Positions 44,593-52,761 of a stretch of 64,000 nt of DNA are shown one piece after another. The position numbers and the translations under genes are program-made. The number at the start of each line of letters is the position of its first letter. The stretch's first letter is position 1. The DNA comes from Akkermansiaceae bacterium UBA956 (lineage in GTDB: Bacteria; Verrucomicrobiota; Verrucomicrobiia; Verrucomicrobiales; Akkermansiaceae). The notes under the pieces are model-generated. The model saw only the letters and a list, made by a program, of their open reading frames with translations. It was not told where the DNA came from and made no database searches. Location of the stretch: NCBI GenBank assembly GCA_002293145.1, contig DBCO01000003.1, positions 4,452-68,451 of the forward strand. The letters run 5' to 3'.

Positions 44593-45201
44593 ATGGAAAA
44601 ACGCAGCAACAATCCAATCGCGATGCGCGCTAAAATTCTGAAATTTGCTGGGGAGGAGCTTTGTCGCTATGGATTTCATGCGTGGAAACTCAACACTGTG
44701 GTCGAGCGCGCGGGAATCACGAAAGGCTCATTATTTCATCATTTCAAGAGCAAGGAAGATCTCATGATGCATTGGATGGAAGAAACATTACCTCCTTTGT
44801 TAGAAGAAGAATGGCTAAGTCCCCTCGCCTCGGCGGATCCGATCAGTGCCTTACAGCAAATTTTTCGGCACAGAGCGAGACAATTGGAACAAGCACCCGC
44901 GCATGACCACGCTACTCATCCGTTGACGATTTTGGTCGCCTCAGTGCAAGCAGATGATATCGCGTTGCTGGGCATGCTTCGTAGGCTGCACCGCCAATGG
45001 CTCGATGGGATCAGTCATGCTCTGCGTGAAGGTCAGAAAAATCAGAGCGTCCACCCTGCGATCATTCCCGAGGAGGAAGCAGGCGTCATCGTAGCAGCAA
45101 GCACAGGAGTTGAACTCCTTGTAAAAACACAAGGCACGGCAATGGTGGCTGGCTTTTTGAGATCAACGGTAGCTTACCTCGAAACATTACGCCCGGCATA
45201 G
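44593..45201 (+). CDS. TetR/AcrR-family transcriptional regulator
   Basis: 202 residues from the ATG at 44593 (a TTG at 44572 is possible). It has an N-terminal helix-turn-helix: MRAKILKFAGEELCRYGFHAWKLNTVVERAGITKGSLFHHFKSKEDLMMHW is canonical TetR. The C-terminal helical ligand domain has no identifiable ligand. TACGAT at 44581-44586, preceded by TGC (extended -10), ends 6 nt before the ATG. It is divergent from the GH95 gene, which it probably regulates. Its last 15 bp overlap the end of acpS on the other strand. Confidence 0.9.
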   Translation: MEKRSNNPIAMRAKILKFAGEELCRYGFHAWKLNTVVERAGITKGSLFHHFKSKEDLMMHWMEETLPPLLEEEWLSPLASADPISALQQIFRHRARQLEQAPAHDHATHPLTILVASVQADDIALLGMLRRLHRQWLDGISHALREGQKNQSVHPAIIPEEEAGVIVAASTGVELLVKTQGTAMVAGFLRSTVAYLETLRPA

Positions 45202-45573
45202 CGCCACAGCATTAGCGGCTGCGTATTCGCGGGCGTGAGTGAGGCTGATTTTGATTTCACCGATCTGATTTCGCTCACAAAAATCCTGGCCCTTGCCGGT
45301 GATTTGCAAAGTGGGCTCACCCAGTTCACCACGCAAAATATTCATGTCCAACCAACCGAGTTCCTTACCAATTCCCGTACCGAAGGCCTTGGCTACTGCT
45401 TCTTTGGCAGCGAAACGTGCGGCATAATGCAGCTCAGGGCGCGCTTTATTCTGACAATAGGCGATTTCGTCCGGTGTAAAAATTCGCTGAACAAAGCGAT
45501 CACCGAACTCTGCGATCGACGAGGCTATCCGCCCCACTTCTACCACATCAATGCCTATGCCGAATACATTCAT
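45187..45573 (-). CDS. acpS: Holo-[acyl-carrier-protein] synthase
   Basis: 128 residues from the ATG at 45573: MNVFGIGIDVVEVGRIASSI (Asp8 of the Mg site), RFVQRIFTPDEIAYC, and HYAARFAAKEAVAKAFGTGIG (catalytic Glu-Lys). ISLTHAREYAAANAVAL matches the ISLSHxxxYAxA end. It transfers 4'-phosphopantetheine from CoA to apo-ACP. In-frame upstream residues to 45615 lack homology. It ends inside the tail of the convergent tetR gene (15-bp overlap) and follows the papain-fold gene on the same strand by 42 bp. Confidence 0.93.
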   Translation of the reverse strand: MNVFGIGIDVVEVGRIASSIAEFGDRFVQRIFTPDEIAYCQNKARPELHYAARFAAKEAVAKAFGTGIGKELGWLDMNILRGELGEPTLQITGKGQDFCERNQIGEIKISLTHAREYAAANAVALCRA

Positions 45574-45615
45574 TTTCGCTCGAAAAATTCTGCACGGCAC
45601 GTGATCGAATGTCAA

Positions 45616-46974
45616 TCAGCGAGTGGGAGACATGGTGTAGAGAGACATGCTGCACGCGTAGGCTTTATCCAGTGACATGCGCTTGCATTCATGGCCTTTA
45701 CCCCAAGAATCCGAGTAAATGATCTCGCTTGTCTTCTCATTATAGCCGATGATCAATCGCATGTGACCACCGCTAGCTTGCGGAATGTCTTTTTCCTTAA
45801 ACATTCCGAGACGCAGGCACCAACAAATGGGCAAACCTTGATCGATGTATTCGCGGACCTTAGTCATGTAACGTTTGCAGCCTGATTGCTCACTTTTGAC
45901 CGCGGCAAAAATTTCATCGTCAGCTTTCTGCCAAAAGTAAGCAGGGTTCAGAATGTATCCTTTAGGTGCCTTAATTTCATCCTCTCCCACCTTTTTGGCA
46001 GCTTGATTGTAGGCGCGCACATCGGCGTCAAATTGCCGCTCCGTAAGTTCATAATGTTTGGTCGTGCGAATGTGAAGTTTGCCGACAATTTTCTTGAATG
46101 CCTCTTCCATCTCCTCAGGACTGGTGCCGAATTGGGAGGTGTTGGCAAGCTGGGCGATTTCGTGTTGGTCGACATCGAGCCCGTAATACATGGCGACACG
46201 AGAGATCGAGGCGACGGCACAATAACCCTTTTCGCCTTGATCGACCATTGGCACCACCTCGATGAGTGTATCTCCATTATCCTTGTGAACTACGTTACCA
46301 GCGAGCGTGCTGCGGCCCGAGATTTTTTTCGCGCCAACATTGCTAGCCGAGGCGATACGAATGCGCAAAAACTCGGCACGGTCTGAGCCGTAGTCGTCCT
46401 TGCCAACGCTGGCCTCGAGCAACCACGCGGTGTCACCTTTTTTCCACATATAGCCAAGGACTTTCACTGCAGAGGTAGACTTGCGCTCTACGCCGGCAGA
46501 TTCAAGTTTTTTATCAAGCAGCGCACGCCACTTTTGGAACTTCGCTAACAGCTCTTTGGATTTGATCGGTCTGTCATCGCCACGATTGAAAATCGAAATG
46601 TTCCAACCCGCAATCAAACCAGCATTGCCCTTAACCACGACCTCACCGAGTTCTTCGTTAAACAGCGAGAGTCTGCCGCCCGATCCGCGCAATCCGTCTT
46701 TGAGCGTGGATAACCATTCGAATCCTCCATACGTTTGCTCTGGTAACTCGATATCGCGCTTTTTCATCATCTCGCGACGCATGTCTTCCATCCGCTTTTG
46801 ATCGTCGCTCGGCTTGGTATGAAACTTTTTTTCAAGATCAACGAGGGTCGTTTTCCAGAGGTTTTCCGAGAGCAGGACTGCGTCCAAAACTGCGGGCTTA
46901 GGCTTCGAGCTAGTTACTATGGTCTGCGCTTGCAGAGTCAGAGCCATAGCTGCCACGGAGATGATTTTGATCAT
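45616..46974 (-). CDS. Exported papain-fold (C39-like) peptidase
   Basis: 452 residues from the ATG at 46974 with a signal peptide (MIKIISVAAMALTLQAQ). An N-terminal domain of about 220 residues without recognised homologues is rich in charged helices (MEDMRREMMKKRDIELPEQ). The C-terminal half has the Peptidase_C39_2 pattern: VDQGEKGYCAVASISRVAMYYG (Cys252), SGGHMRLIIGYN (His404) and IYSDSWGKG (Asp422), so the catalytic triad seems intact. It probably cleaves peptides or proteins outside the inner membrane. Substrates are unknown, and no ABC exporter is adjacent, unlike bacteriocin-processing C39 proteins. Confidence 0.8.
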   Translation of the reverse strand: MIKIISVAAMALTLQAQTIVTSSKPKPAVLDAVLLSENLWKTTLVDLEKKFHTKPSDDQKRMEDMRREMMKKRDIELPEQTYGGFEWLSTLKDGLRGSGGRLSLFNEELGEVVVKGNAGLIAGWNISIFNRGDDRPIKSKELLAKFQKWRALLDKKLESAGVERKSTSAVKVLGYMWKKGDTAWLLEASVGKDDYGSDRAEFLRIRIASASNVGAKKISGRSTLAGNVVHKDNGDTLIEVVPMVDQGEKGYCAVASISRVAMYYGLDVDQHEIAQLANTSQFGTSPEEMEEAFKKIVGKLHIRTTKHYELTERQFDADVRAYNQAAKKVGEDEIKAPKGYILNPAYFWQKADDEIFAAVKSEQSGCKRYMTKVREYIDQGLPICWCLRLGMFKEKDIPQASGGHMRLIIGYNEKTSEIIYSDSWGKGHECKRMSLDKAYACSMSLYTMSPTR

Positions 46975-47104
46975 GGGGATGTACATCGTCAGGGTGTGAA
47001 ATTTCCTAATCCTAACGAGCGCAAGGATTATCGCAATAGTGAAATGAGAAAATTTCGCTGTGCCGCGTATATTGTATGTTTAGATCGATTGATGCGGCTC
47101 TGGG

Positions 47105-47133
47105 TTGACTTTTGATGACCAGCTGAGGATAGT
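47105..47133 (+). promoter_or_regulatory. Promoter of hemW, leaderless design
   Basis: TTGACT (47105-47110), 17 bp, GATAGT (47128-47133), then 8 nt to the GTG start at 47142. Confidence 0.5.
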
Positions 47134-47141
47134 CGGGGCGA

Positions 47142-48236
47142 GTGCTTGTTTATCTACACATTCCCTTTTGTCATCGCATTTGTCCTTACTGCTCGTTTTA
47201 CAAGCACACGCCAGGGCAAACGCCGATTGGGGAATTCATCGATGCATTGCTATTGGAAGCCCATACGCGAATTTCGACTCTTGATCAAGCACCCCGCACC
47301 TTGTTTCTCGGTGGCGGAACCCCCTCCATGCTGTCACCATCACATTTGCGCGCTTTATTTTCTGGGCTTCAGCAGGTGATCGATTTCTCGACCTTAGATG
47401 AAGTCTCGCTGGAGGCAAATCCCGCCACCTTTGACCGCAGTAAGGCACAACTTTTTCGCGAACTGGGAGTGACTCGTGTCTCGCTAGGGATTCAGTCATT
47501 TTCCGAGGCAGTTCTGCAAACTCTAGGCCGCGAACACAGTCCGCAACAAGCACGTGAATCGGTGGAAATCCTGCGTTCCGTGGGCATGCCTTCCATCAAC
47601 ATTGATCTGATGTTTTCCATCCCCGGACAAACTTTGCAGATTTGGCGTGACAGCTTACAACAAGCGATCGATCTCGCCCCCGATCACATCTCTGCTTACA
47701 ATCTAACTTACGAGGAAGATACCGCATTTTTTCAATCACTACTTCAAGGCGAAATGGCGGAGGATGAACAGGTCAATCAAGAGATGTTTTACTTGGCGCA
47801 TGAAATTCTCACCAAACAAGGATATCTGCACTATGAGACATCCAACTACGCAAAAATCGACCACAAGTCATCACACAATCGCGGTTACTGGCGTGGCGAA
47901 CAATACCTCGGTCTTGGCCCGTCAGCAGTCTCGACTTTGCAGCGAATTCGCTCCAAAAACATTCCCGATACAGCAAAATACATTGAGCTGATCAAAAGCA
48001 TCGGCCATGCGCAATCAGAGGCAGAACACCTCAGCGATGAGGCCTTACGATTGGAGCACATTGCCATGGGATTGCGTACGGTGGATGGAATTCCGCTCGA
48101 TTTGTTGGATCTTGCGGGAAAAAAACGCGCAATCGAGCTCCAAGAACTCGACTTGCTGAGTATTGAGAATTCGCACATTCGTTTGACACTCAAAGGCTCA
48201 GCCCTCGTTGACCCGATCGCGGCCGAGCTAGTCTGA
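47142..48236 (+). CDS. hemW: Radical SAM heme chaperone HemW (HemN-like)
   Basis: 364 residues from a GTG start: VYLHIPFCHRICPYCSFYKH holds the radical-SAM C-x3-C-x2-C cluster. Phe follows in place of the extra Cys of true HemN oxidases, as in HemW. Further family motifs are TLFLGGGTPSML, VSLEANPATFDRS, VTRVSLGIQSF, INIDLMFSIPGQT, HISAYNLTYEEDTAF and YETSNYAK with the HNRGYW segment. HemW inserts heme into respiratory proteins; the window encodes cytochrome-c-type proteins. It lies upstream of rpoN but has its own stop 70 bp before it. Confidence 0.93.
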   Translation: MLVYLHIPFCHRICPYCSFYKHTPGQTPIGEFIDALLLEAHTRISTLDQAPRTLFLGGGTPSMLSPSHLRALFSGLQQVIDFSTLDEVSLEANPATFDRSKAQLFRELGVTRVSLGIQSFSEAVLQTLGREHSPQQARESVEILRSVGMPSINIDLMFSIPGQTLQIWRDSLQQAIDLAPDHISAYNLTYEEDTAFFQSLLQGEMAEDEQVNQEMFYLAHEILTKQGYLHYETSNYAKIDHKSSHNRGYWRGEQYLGLGPSAVSTLQRIRSKNIPDTAKYIELIKSIGHAQSEAEHLSDEALRLEHIAMGLRTVDGIPLDLLDLAGKKRAIELQELDLLSIENSHIRLTLKGSALVDPIAAELV

Positions 48237-48250
48237 TATTTTTACAAGAA

Positions 48251-48266
48251 TGGCACGAAAATTGCT
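48251..48266 (+). promoter_or_regulatory. Sigma-54 promoter upstream of rpoN
   Basis: TGGCACG-AAAA-TTGCTT matches the -24/-12 consensus TGGCACG-N4-TTGCW; GG (48252-48253) and GC (48264-48265) are exactly 10 nt apart. The predicted start, about 12 nt downstream, falls near 48277, leaving a leader of about 29 nt before the ATG at 48306. Since the gene encodes sigma-54 itself, autoregulation is implied (inference). Confidence 0.85.
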
Positions 48267-48268
48267 TT

Positions 48269-48285
48269 CCAAAAGCTGCTTTTGG
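48269..48285. repeat. Perfect palindrome at the sigma-54 transcription start
   Basis: CCAAAAGC-T-GCTTTTGG has 8-bp arms and a 1-nt centre at 48277, which coincides with the expected transcription start. It may be a regulator-binding site. Confidence 0.7.
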
Positions 48286-48305
48286 TAACATATTGGTTTC
48301 GCCTC

Positions 48306-49709
48306 ATGGCGGACATATCACTCCATCACGCGCTGAACCAGCAGCAGACGCTCACTCCTCAAATGCGCAGGAGCCTGGAGATCTTGCAATCGAATAGCAT
48401 GGAATTGAGCCAGATGATTCATCAGGCCATGGAGATGAATCCAGTTCTTGAACAACTAGATGATTACCCGGATGAAGGTCCCGTTGACGAAGTCGATGAC
48501 TATGATAACGACAATGATTTGGCGCATTTGAACGAGACCGATGACGACTACCGCGAGCGTGATATTCATCAAAATGCGAGCAACAGTTACTCCGCTGATG
48601 ATGAGGAACGGCGGCAGTTTTTATATGAATCCATTGTTGCACCCGAGACTTTGCAGCAATTTCTCGCCCAGCAGGTGCAACAATCGATCATGCCTGATGA
48701 AATCAAGCAGATCACCATGGCCCTGATTGGCAATCTCAATGAGCGCGGTTTTCTTGACATGCCGCCTGAGCAACTTACCGAGCGGCTTGAAATTAATCCC
48801 CGGTGGATGAAGCAAGCTGTGAATTTATTGCAATCGTTTGATCCACCAGGCATTGGCGCGGTGGACTTGCGTGATTCCCTGCTCATTCAGCTCCGCAGGC
48901 TCGGTCGTGAAGATTCTCTGGAATACAAAATTTGTGAGCAATATCTCAACGATCTCGCTCGTCGCCACATGAGCCAGATCGCGCGTGCCCTCAGCACCAC
49001 ACCCGAGCGGGTGGCAGAAGCCACCGAACGCATTGCAAGCCTCGACCCCGATCCAGGTGGTTCCTTTAGCCCCACGGCCAACCCGCACATCACGCCCGAC
49101 GTCATCATCCGCCGCACTCTCGATGGCATTTTTGAGGCGGAACTTACCAATGACCACATTCCTCGTCTACGCATCAGCGATTTTTACAAAAGCCTCCTCG
49201 CCAAAACCGGTAGTGACAAAAAAGCTCTCGAATACATCCGCGATAACATTCGCGATGGCCGCTCAATCATCAGTTCCATTTCACTTCGCCAAGAAACGAT
49301 TCTGTCGATCGCAATGCGAATCATTGAGCGGCAAGAGCCCTTTTTGCGCTATGGCCATGCCAAATTGCGACCGATGACCATGGCGGAAGTTGGAGAAGAC
49401 CTAGGCATGCATGCCACTACAATCTCACGCGCAGTGGCAGGCAAATACATCCACACACCGCATGGTATGATGGAAATGCGCGCCTTTTTCGCGACGGGCT
49501 ACCAAACCTCAAGCGGAGCAGAATTTTCCAATGCTGCTGTGCGTGAAGCGATTCAGACATTGATCCATGCTGAAAATTCCGCCAAACCACTATCCGATGA
49601 CGCTCTCACCAAGGCACTCAACACCAACGGCATCGACATCAAACGTCGAACGGTGGCAAAGTATCGCGAACAACTTCACATTCTGCCCTCTCACTTGAGA
49701 AAGCGTTAA
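48306..49709 (+). CDS. rpoN: RNA polymerase sigma-54 factor
   Basis: 467 residues from the ATG at 48306. Region I is Gln/Leu-rich (HALNQQQTLTPQMRRSLEILQSNSMELSQMI), then an acidic region II (DEVDDYDNDNDLAHLNETDD). The core-binding domain (PETLQQFLAQQVQQS, FDPPGIGAVDLRDSLLIQL) and helix-turn-helix (MTMAEVGEDLGMHATTISRAVAGKYIHTP) follow, with the RpoN box KRRTVAKYRE near the end. It directs RNA polymerase to -24/-12 promoters and needs an AAA+ activator, none of which is encoded in this window. Its own upstream region carries a near-perfect -24/-12 promoter. Confidence 0.95.
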   Translation: MADISLHHALNQQQTLTPQMRRSLEILQSNSMELSQMIHQAMEMNPVLEQLDDYPDEGPVDEVDDYDNDNDLAHLNETDDDYRERDIHQNASNSYSADDEERRQFLYESIVAPETLQQFLAQQVQQSIMPDEIKQITMALIGNLNERGFLDMPPEQLTERLEINPRWMKQAVNLLQSFDPPGIGAVDLRDSLLIQLRRLGREDSLEYKICEQYLNDLARRHMSQIARALSTTPERVAEATERIASLDPDPGGSFSPTANPHITPDVIIRRTLDGIFEAELTNDHIPRLRISDFYKSLLAKTGSDKKALEYIRDNIRDGRSIISSISLRQETILSIAMRIIERQEPFLRYGHAKLRPMTMAEVGEDLGMHATTISRAVAGKYIHTPHGMMEMRAFFATGYQTSSGAEFSNAAVREAIQTLIHAENSAKPLSDDALTKALNTNGIDIKRRTVAKYREQLHILPSHLRKR

Positions 49710-49720
49710 GAGTTGGTCGG

Positions 49721-50413
49721 TCAGAATGTAACTTCAAACCAGATGCCACTATAAACGTAGTCATCCGCATTACCATCAAGACCGATTGAGGCACCGACGA
49801 AAGGTGTGAGCGAGACATTGCTAGCAATCAAGTATGTGTAGGAAAGACGCGCAGCGGCATCATTCCAGCCATTACGCTCGTAGTAATCATCAACCATACT
49901 GAGACCGCCCGTGACGGTAATGAAGGATTTATCATTCAACGCAGCACTCCACTCCAACTCCGCTTTGCCATAATAGGCCTCGGCACCTTCATCATAGAGC
50001 CACTCTAGGTTTAGGTCCCATTCCTCGTTCACACGCCACGTGAAAAATGGACCCGTCTCCCATCCGTCCTTGAATCGGCTGCCACTGAAATCGCGATAGC
50101 CCAGCAGCCATCCCGCACTGTAACTTTGTGAGTCATAGCGCAAGTCGACGAATCCCGATACCTCAGCAAAATCATTGCCCTCGCCCGTTCCTGTCGCATG
50201 CCAGGCTCCAAAGTTTGCGCTCCAATCATTGTTCAGAGCGATGCCCGTTTCGAGCTGGAAATCAAACACATCATCCGCCAAGTGAAAGCCACGGTGAATC
50301 GACTCCGTGCGATAGCCCGTCACCGCCTCGATCCCAATAGGCATTGCGCCTTCAATTTCCGCGAGGCAAAAGCCAGTGACTAACAAAAAAAATCCACTTA
50401 ATGCTTTCAACAT
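49721..50413 (-). CDS. Outer-membrane beta-barrel protein of unknown function
   Basis: 230 residues from the ATG at 50413 (TTG at 50422 possible) with a signal peptide (MLKALSGFFLLVTGFCLAE). The body alternates aromatic and polar residues in beta strands (GIEAVTGYRTESIHRGF, FVDLRYDSQSYSAGWLLGYRDF, GPFFTWRVNEEWDLNLEWLYD) and ends in a C-terminal Phe (IWFEVTF), the outer-membrane insertion signal. It is probably an 8-12-strand porin or channel-like barrel. TATTGT (50424-50419) lies 5 nt before the start. It is convergent with rpoN, 11 bp away. Confidence 0.8.
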   Translation of the reverse strand: MLKALSGFFLLVTGFCLAEIEGAMPIGIEAVTGYRTESIHRGFHLADDVFDFQLETGIALNNDWSANFGAWHATGTGEGNDFAEVSGFVDLRYDSQSYSAGWLLGYRDFSGSRFKDGWETGPFFTWRVNEEWDLNLEWLYDEGAEAYYGKAELEWSAALNDKSFITVTGGLSMVDDYYERNGWNDAAARLSYTYLIASNVSLTPFVGASIGLDGNADDYVYSGIWFEVTF

Positions 50414-50518
50414 GCGCGACAATACATCGCATACCGCGAAATGAAAACAATAAATTTGCTTTCAAATCATCGAACAGTGAACTTGGATTGACGAAGTGAC
50501 GCACTTGCCAGTCGCGAG

Positions 50519-51442
50519 TTATATCGCCAGCCTTTGCACCTCTAGCAACAAAAACATCGGGAATTCCTCCGCCGCGAAATGCTCTGCTTTGCTGCGCGGG
50601 CCCACTTGGGATCGGCGATGACTAAACAACTCTTCGCCGTCAGTAACAGCTAATCCCGCTTGTTTTATCGCATGAAAATAAACGGGCAGCGGTCGATGGT
50701 AAAAAGTTGTGGTCTCACTCACAGCGCGTCCCGGATGAGTAATGATGGGAATGCTCATCGCAGTGCCATAGCGATCCATCCGACGATACTGGATTTTTTT
50801 TTCTTGATCCCAGCCCCAATGCGCTTGCTTCGGCATGCGGAAACACGGATGCATGAAAACCATCAGCGCCTTACCGCGCGACTTCAGTGAGTTAGCGAGG
50901 TTGTGACAAAGGCCCTCGAGATTTTCCACATCGTGAACTGCCATGATATTGAGAGCCACATCGTAGCTGCCATCCGCCCAAGCGCCAGGCGCTGAGCCAT
51001 CTGCCACTTCATAGCTCAAGCTAGACTCTTGAGCTGCCCGCTTCACCGCCGATTCAATCAATTGCGGGCTAGCATCCACACCATGCACCCGCGCGGCGCC
51101 AGCTTGCAATAGCAGCTTACCGATAAAGCCTTGGCCACAGCAAAGATCTAATACTCGCGCACCACCTAACTCACCAAGTCGCTCCAGGATCGCGGGGACG
51201 ATGATGTTTTTGTGATAATCAGAACCCTCGTCACCGACAAGCTGATCATACCACTTCGCTACCTGATCCCAGCCTTTTTCCTTGCTAATCGCGCCGTGCT
51301 TCACAGGCCGATGTTTCGTGCGCTCTAACGGATCTGTTTTACGCTCGAAGCTGGTTTTTTTCTTGGGTTGCATTTTTTCCCAAAAGGGCGTGCCACCTTT
51401 ACGGTTGCTGGATGGGTCTTGCGAGTTGCGATTGGACTTCAT
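50519..51442 (-). CDS. Class I SAM-dependent methyltransferase
   Basis: 307 residues: a highly basic, disordered N-terminus (about 1-50), then a methyltransferase domain with KWYDQLVGDEGSDYH, motif I ARVLDLCCGQGFIGKLLLQ, VHGVDASPQLIESA, YDVALNIMAVHDVENLEGL and GKALMVFMHPCFRMP. The fold fits the small-molecule/ubiquinone-type MTase group (UbiE-like); the substrate is unknown. The start is 9 bp after the recR stop on the same strand, suggesting one transcript. Confidence 0.85.
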   Translation of the reverse strand: MKSNRNSQDPSSNRKGGTPFWEKMQPKKKTSFERKTDPLERTKHRPVKHGAISKEKGWDQVAKWYDQLVGDEGSDYHKNIIVPAILERLGELGGARVLDLCCGQGFIGKLLLQAGAARVHGVDASPQLIESAVKRAAQESSLSYEVADGSAPGAWADGSYDVALNIMAVHDVENLEGLCHNLANSLKSRGKALMVFMHPCFRMPKQAHWGWDQEKKIQYRRMDRYGTAMSIPIITHPGRAVSETTTFYHRPLPVYFHAIKQAGLAVTDGEELFSHRRSQVGPRSKAEHFAAEEFPMFLLLEVQRLAI

Positions 51443-51451
51443 GAATTTTTG

Positions 51452-52057
51452 TTAGGTTGGCATTTCTCGGCGTCCTTGCATGGCGCGCAATAACGTTAAC
51501 TCATCAGCATGCTCGAGACCTCCGCCCGCTGGCAAGCCCTGAGCAATGCGTGTGACCTTACAGCCACAATCGCGCAACAACTCCGCGAGATAGTGCGCCG
51601 TTGCTTCACCCTCAACGTCGGATCCGAGGGCTAAAATGATTTCGCCACCTCGACTGGCACGCCGTATCAGTGAATCGATGCGCAAGTCATCCGGCGTGAC
51701 CTGGTCGAGCGGTGATAATTTTCCACCGAGACAATGATACACGCCACGAAATGAGCCTGAGCGCTCGATCGGTAAGACATCTGTCGCCTGCTCGACCACG
51801 CAAATCAATTCCCCATCGCGCCCCTCCTCATCACAGGCTGCACAATGCTCTCCTGTGGCGAAAAATCCACATGTTGGGCACATGCAAAGTTCCTTCTCTG
51901 CACGCTGCAACGAAGCAGCAAGCGCCAAAGGCTCAGCCCGTTTGTGTTGAAGTAACCATACGGCCATGCGCTCGGCACTGCGTGGTCCCACTCCCGGAAG
52001 TCGTTTCAATTCCGCCACCAACTCACGCACCGCTTCTGGATATTCCAATTTTGCCAT
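51452..52057 (-). CDS. recR: Recombination mediator RecR
   Basis: 201 residues: LKRLPGVGPRSAERMAVWLL (helix-hairpin-helix), the C4 zinc finger CPTCGFFATGEHCAAC, and the Toprim domain ELICVVEQATDVLPIERSGSFRGVYHCLGGKLSPLDQVTPDDL with LALGSDVEGEATAHYL. It ends at the Walker-B-like KVTRIAQGLPAGGGLEHADELTLLRAM. It works with RecO and RecF to load RecA. There is no upstream YbaB gene, the common partner elsewhere. Confidence 0.95.
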   Translation of the reverse strand: MAKLEYPEAVRELVAELKRLPGVGPRSAERMAVWLLQHKRAEPLALAASLQRAEKELCMCPTCGFFATGEHCAACDEEGRDGELICVVEQATDVLPIERSGSFRGVYHCLGGKLSPLDQVTPDDLRIDSLIRRASRGGEIILALGSDVEGEATAHYLAELLRDCGCKVTRIAQGLPAGGGLEHADELTLLRAMQGRREMPT

Positions 52058-52094
52058 CGATCGATATTTTTTCTAACACTCCGCGGAAAAATCA

Positions 52095-52598
52095 TCAGAG
52101 GTTTTCCTGTTTGGGAGCCTGATCCGCTAACATTACCTCTCTTACCGTTTTTACTTCAACTCCATATACCGCATGCTGTTTTTCACAAGATAATTCATGG
52201 CGCTTGGCATAAACGAAGGCGCAGATCCCGCTCCACATACCCGCCGCCATAGGCATGCAGGGTGCCAGTTTCCATGAGGCTAAGGCAAGCACCGGAATCC
52301 AGCCCATCGTCAACAGCATCAAGCTCAGCCAAATCACCCACTTGCGCCACAATCCTGGGCTTGAAAGAATCAAAAAAACGGTCGTATACGCCATTAGAGC
52401 TGCAAATGCCAACACAATACCCGCCGGGACCTCGCGCATGCCATCGCCCAATCGGCTAGTCCACCTCGTAATCTCCTCATTGGGCTGATCCCAGAAATTC
52501 ATCGAGTCCAAGCCCAACACCAAGGCCAGCGACATGGTGCCGATCAGTAAAGTCGAAGGACCTACGTTTCCTGGAATTCGTGCGGTTTTGCGTTGCAT
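52095..52598 (-). CDS. Multi-pass membrane protein of unknown function
   Basis: 167 residues from the ATG at 52598 (an ATG at 52667 gives 190; the start is uncertain). Four hydrophobic segments: STLLIGTMSLALVLGL, GIVLAFAALMAYTTVFLIL, WVIWLSLMLLTMGWIPVLALA and MPMAAGMWSGICAFVYA. The tail is polar (ELSCEKQHAVYGVEVKTVRE). No recognised domain. It is divergent from tsaD and separated from recR by 37 bp on the same strand. Confidence 0.6.
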   Translation of the reverse strand: MQRKTARIPGNVGPSTLLIGTMSLALVLGLDSMNFWDQPNEEITRWTSRLGDGMREVPAGIVLAFAALMAYTTVFLILSSPGLWRKWVIWLSLMLLTMGWIPVLALASWKLAPCMPMAAGMWSGICAFVYAKRHELSCEKQHAVYGVEVKTVREVMLADQAPKQENL

Positions 52599-52761
52599 GC
52601 TTCGCCAATGGATGTAGCACGATCTCGCGCACTGTCCAAGAGAATAAAAAATCAACAACCAAAGCATTCCCACATACTGACTACGTATTTTCAAATGAAC
52701 TGAATTTCCCCTTGCGCATTCTCGCGCAGTGGAATTGATTTCTTCTCCCATTCAATATCTC

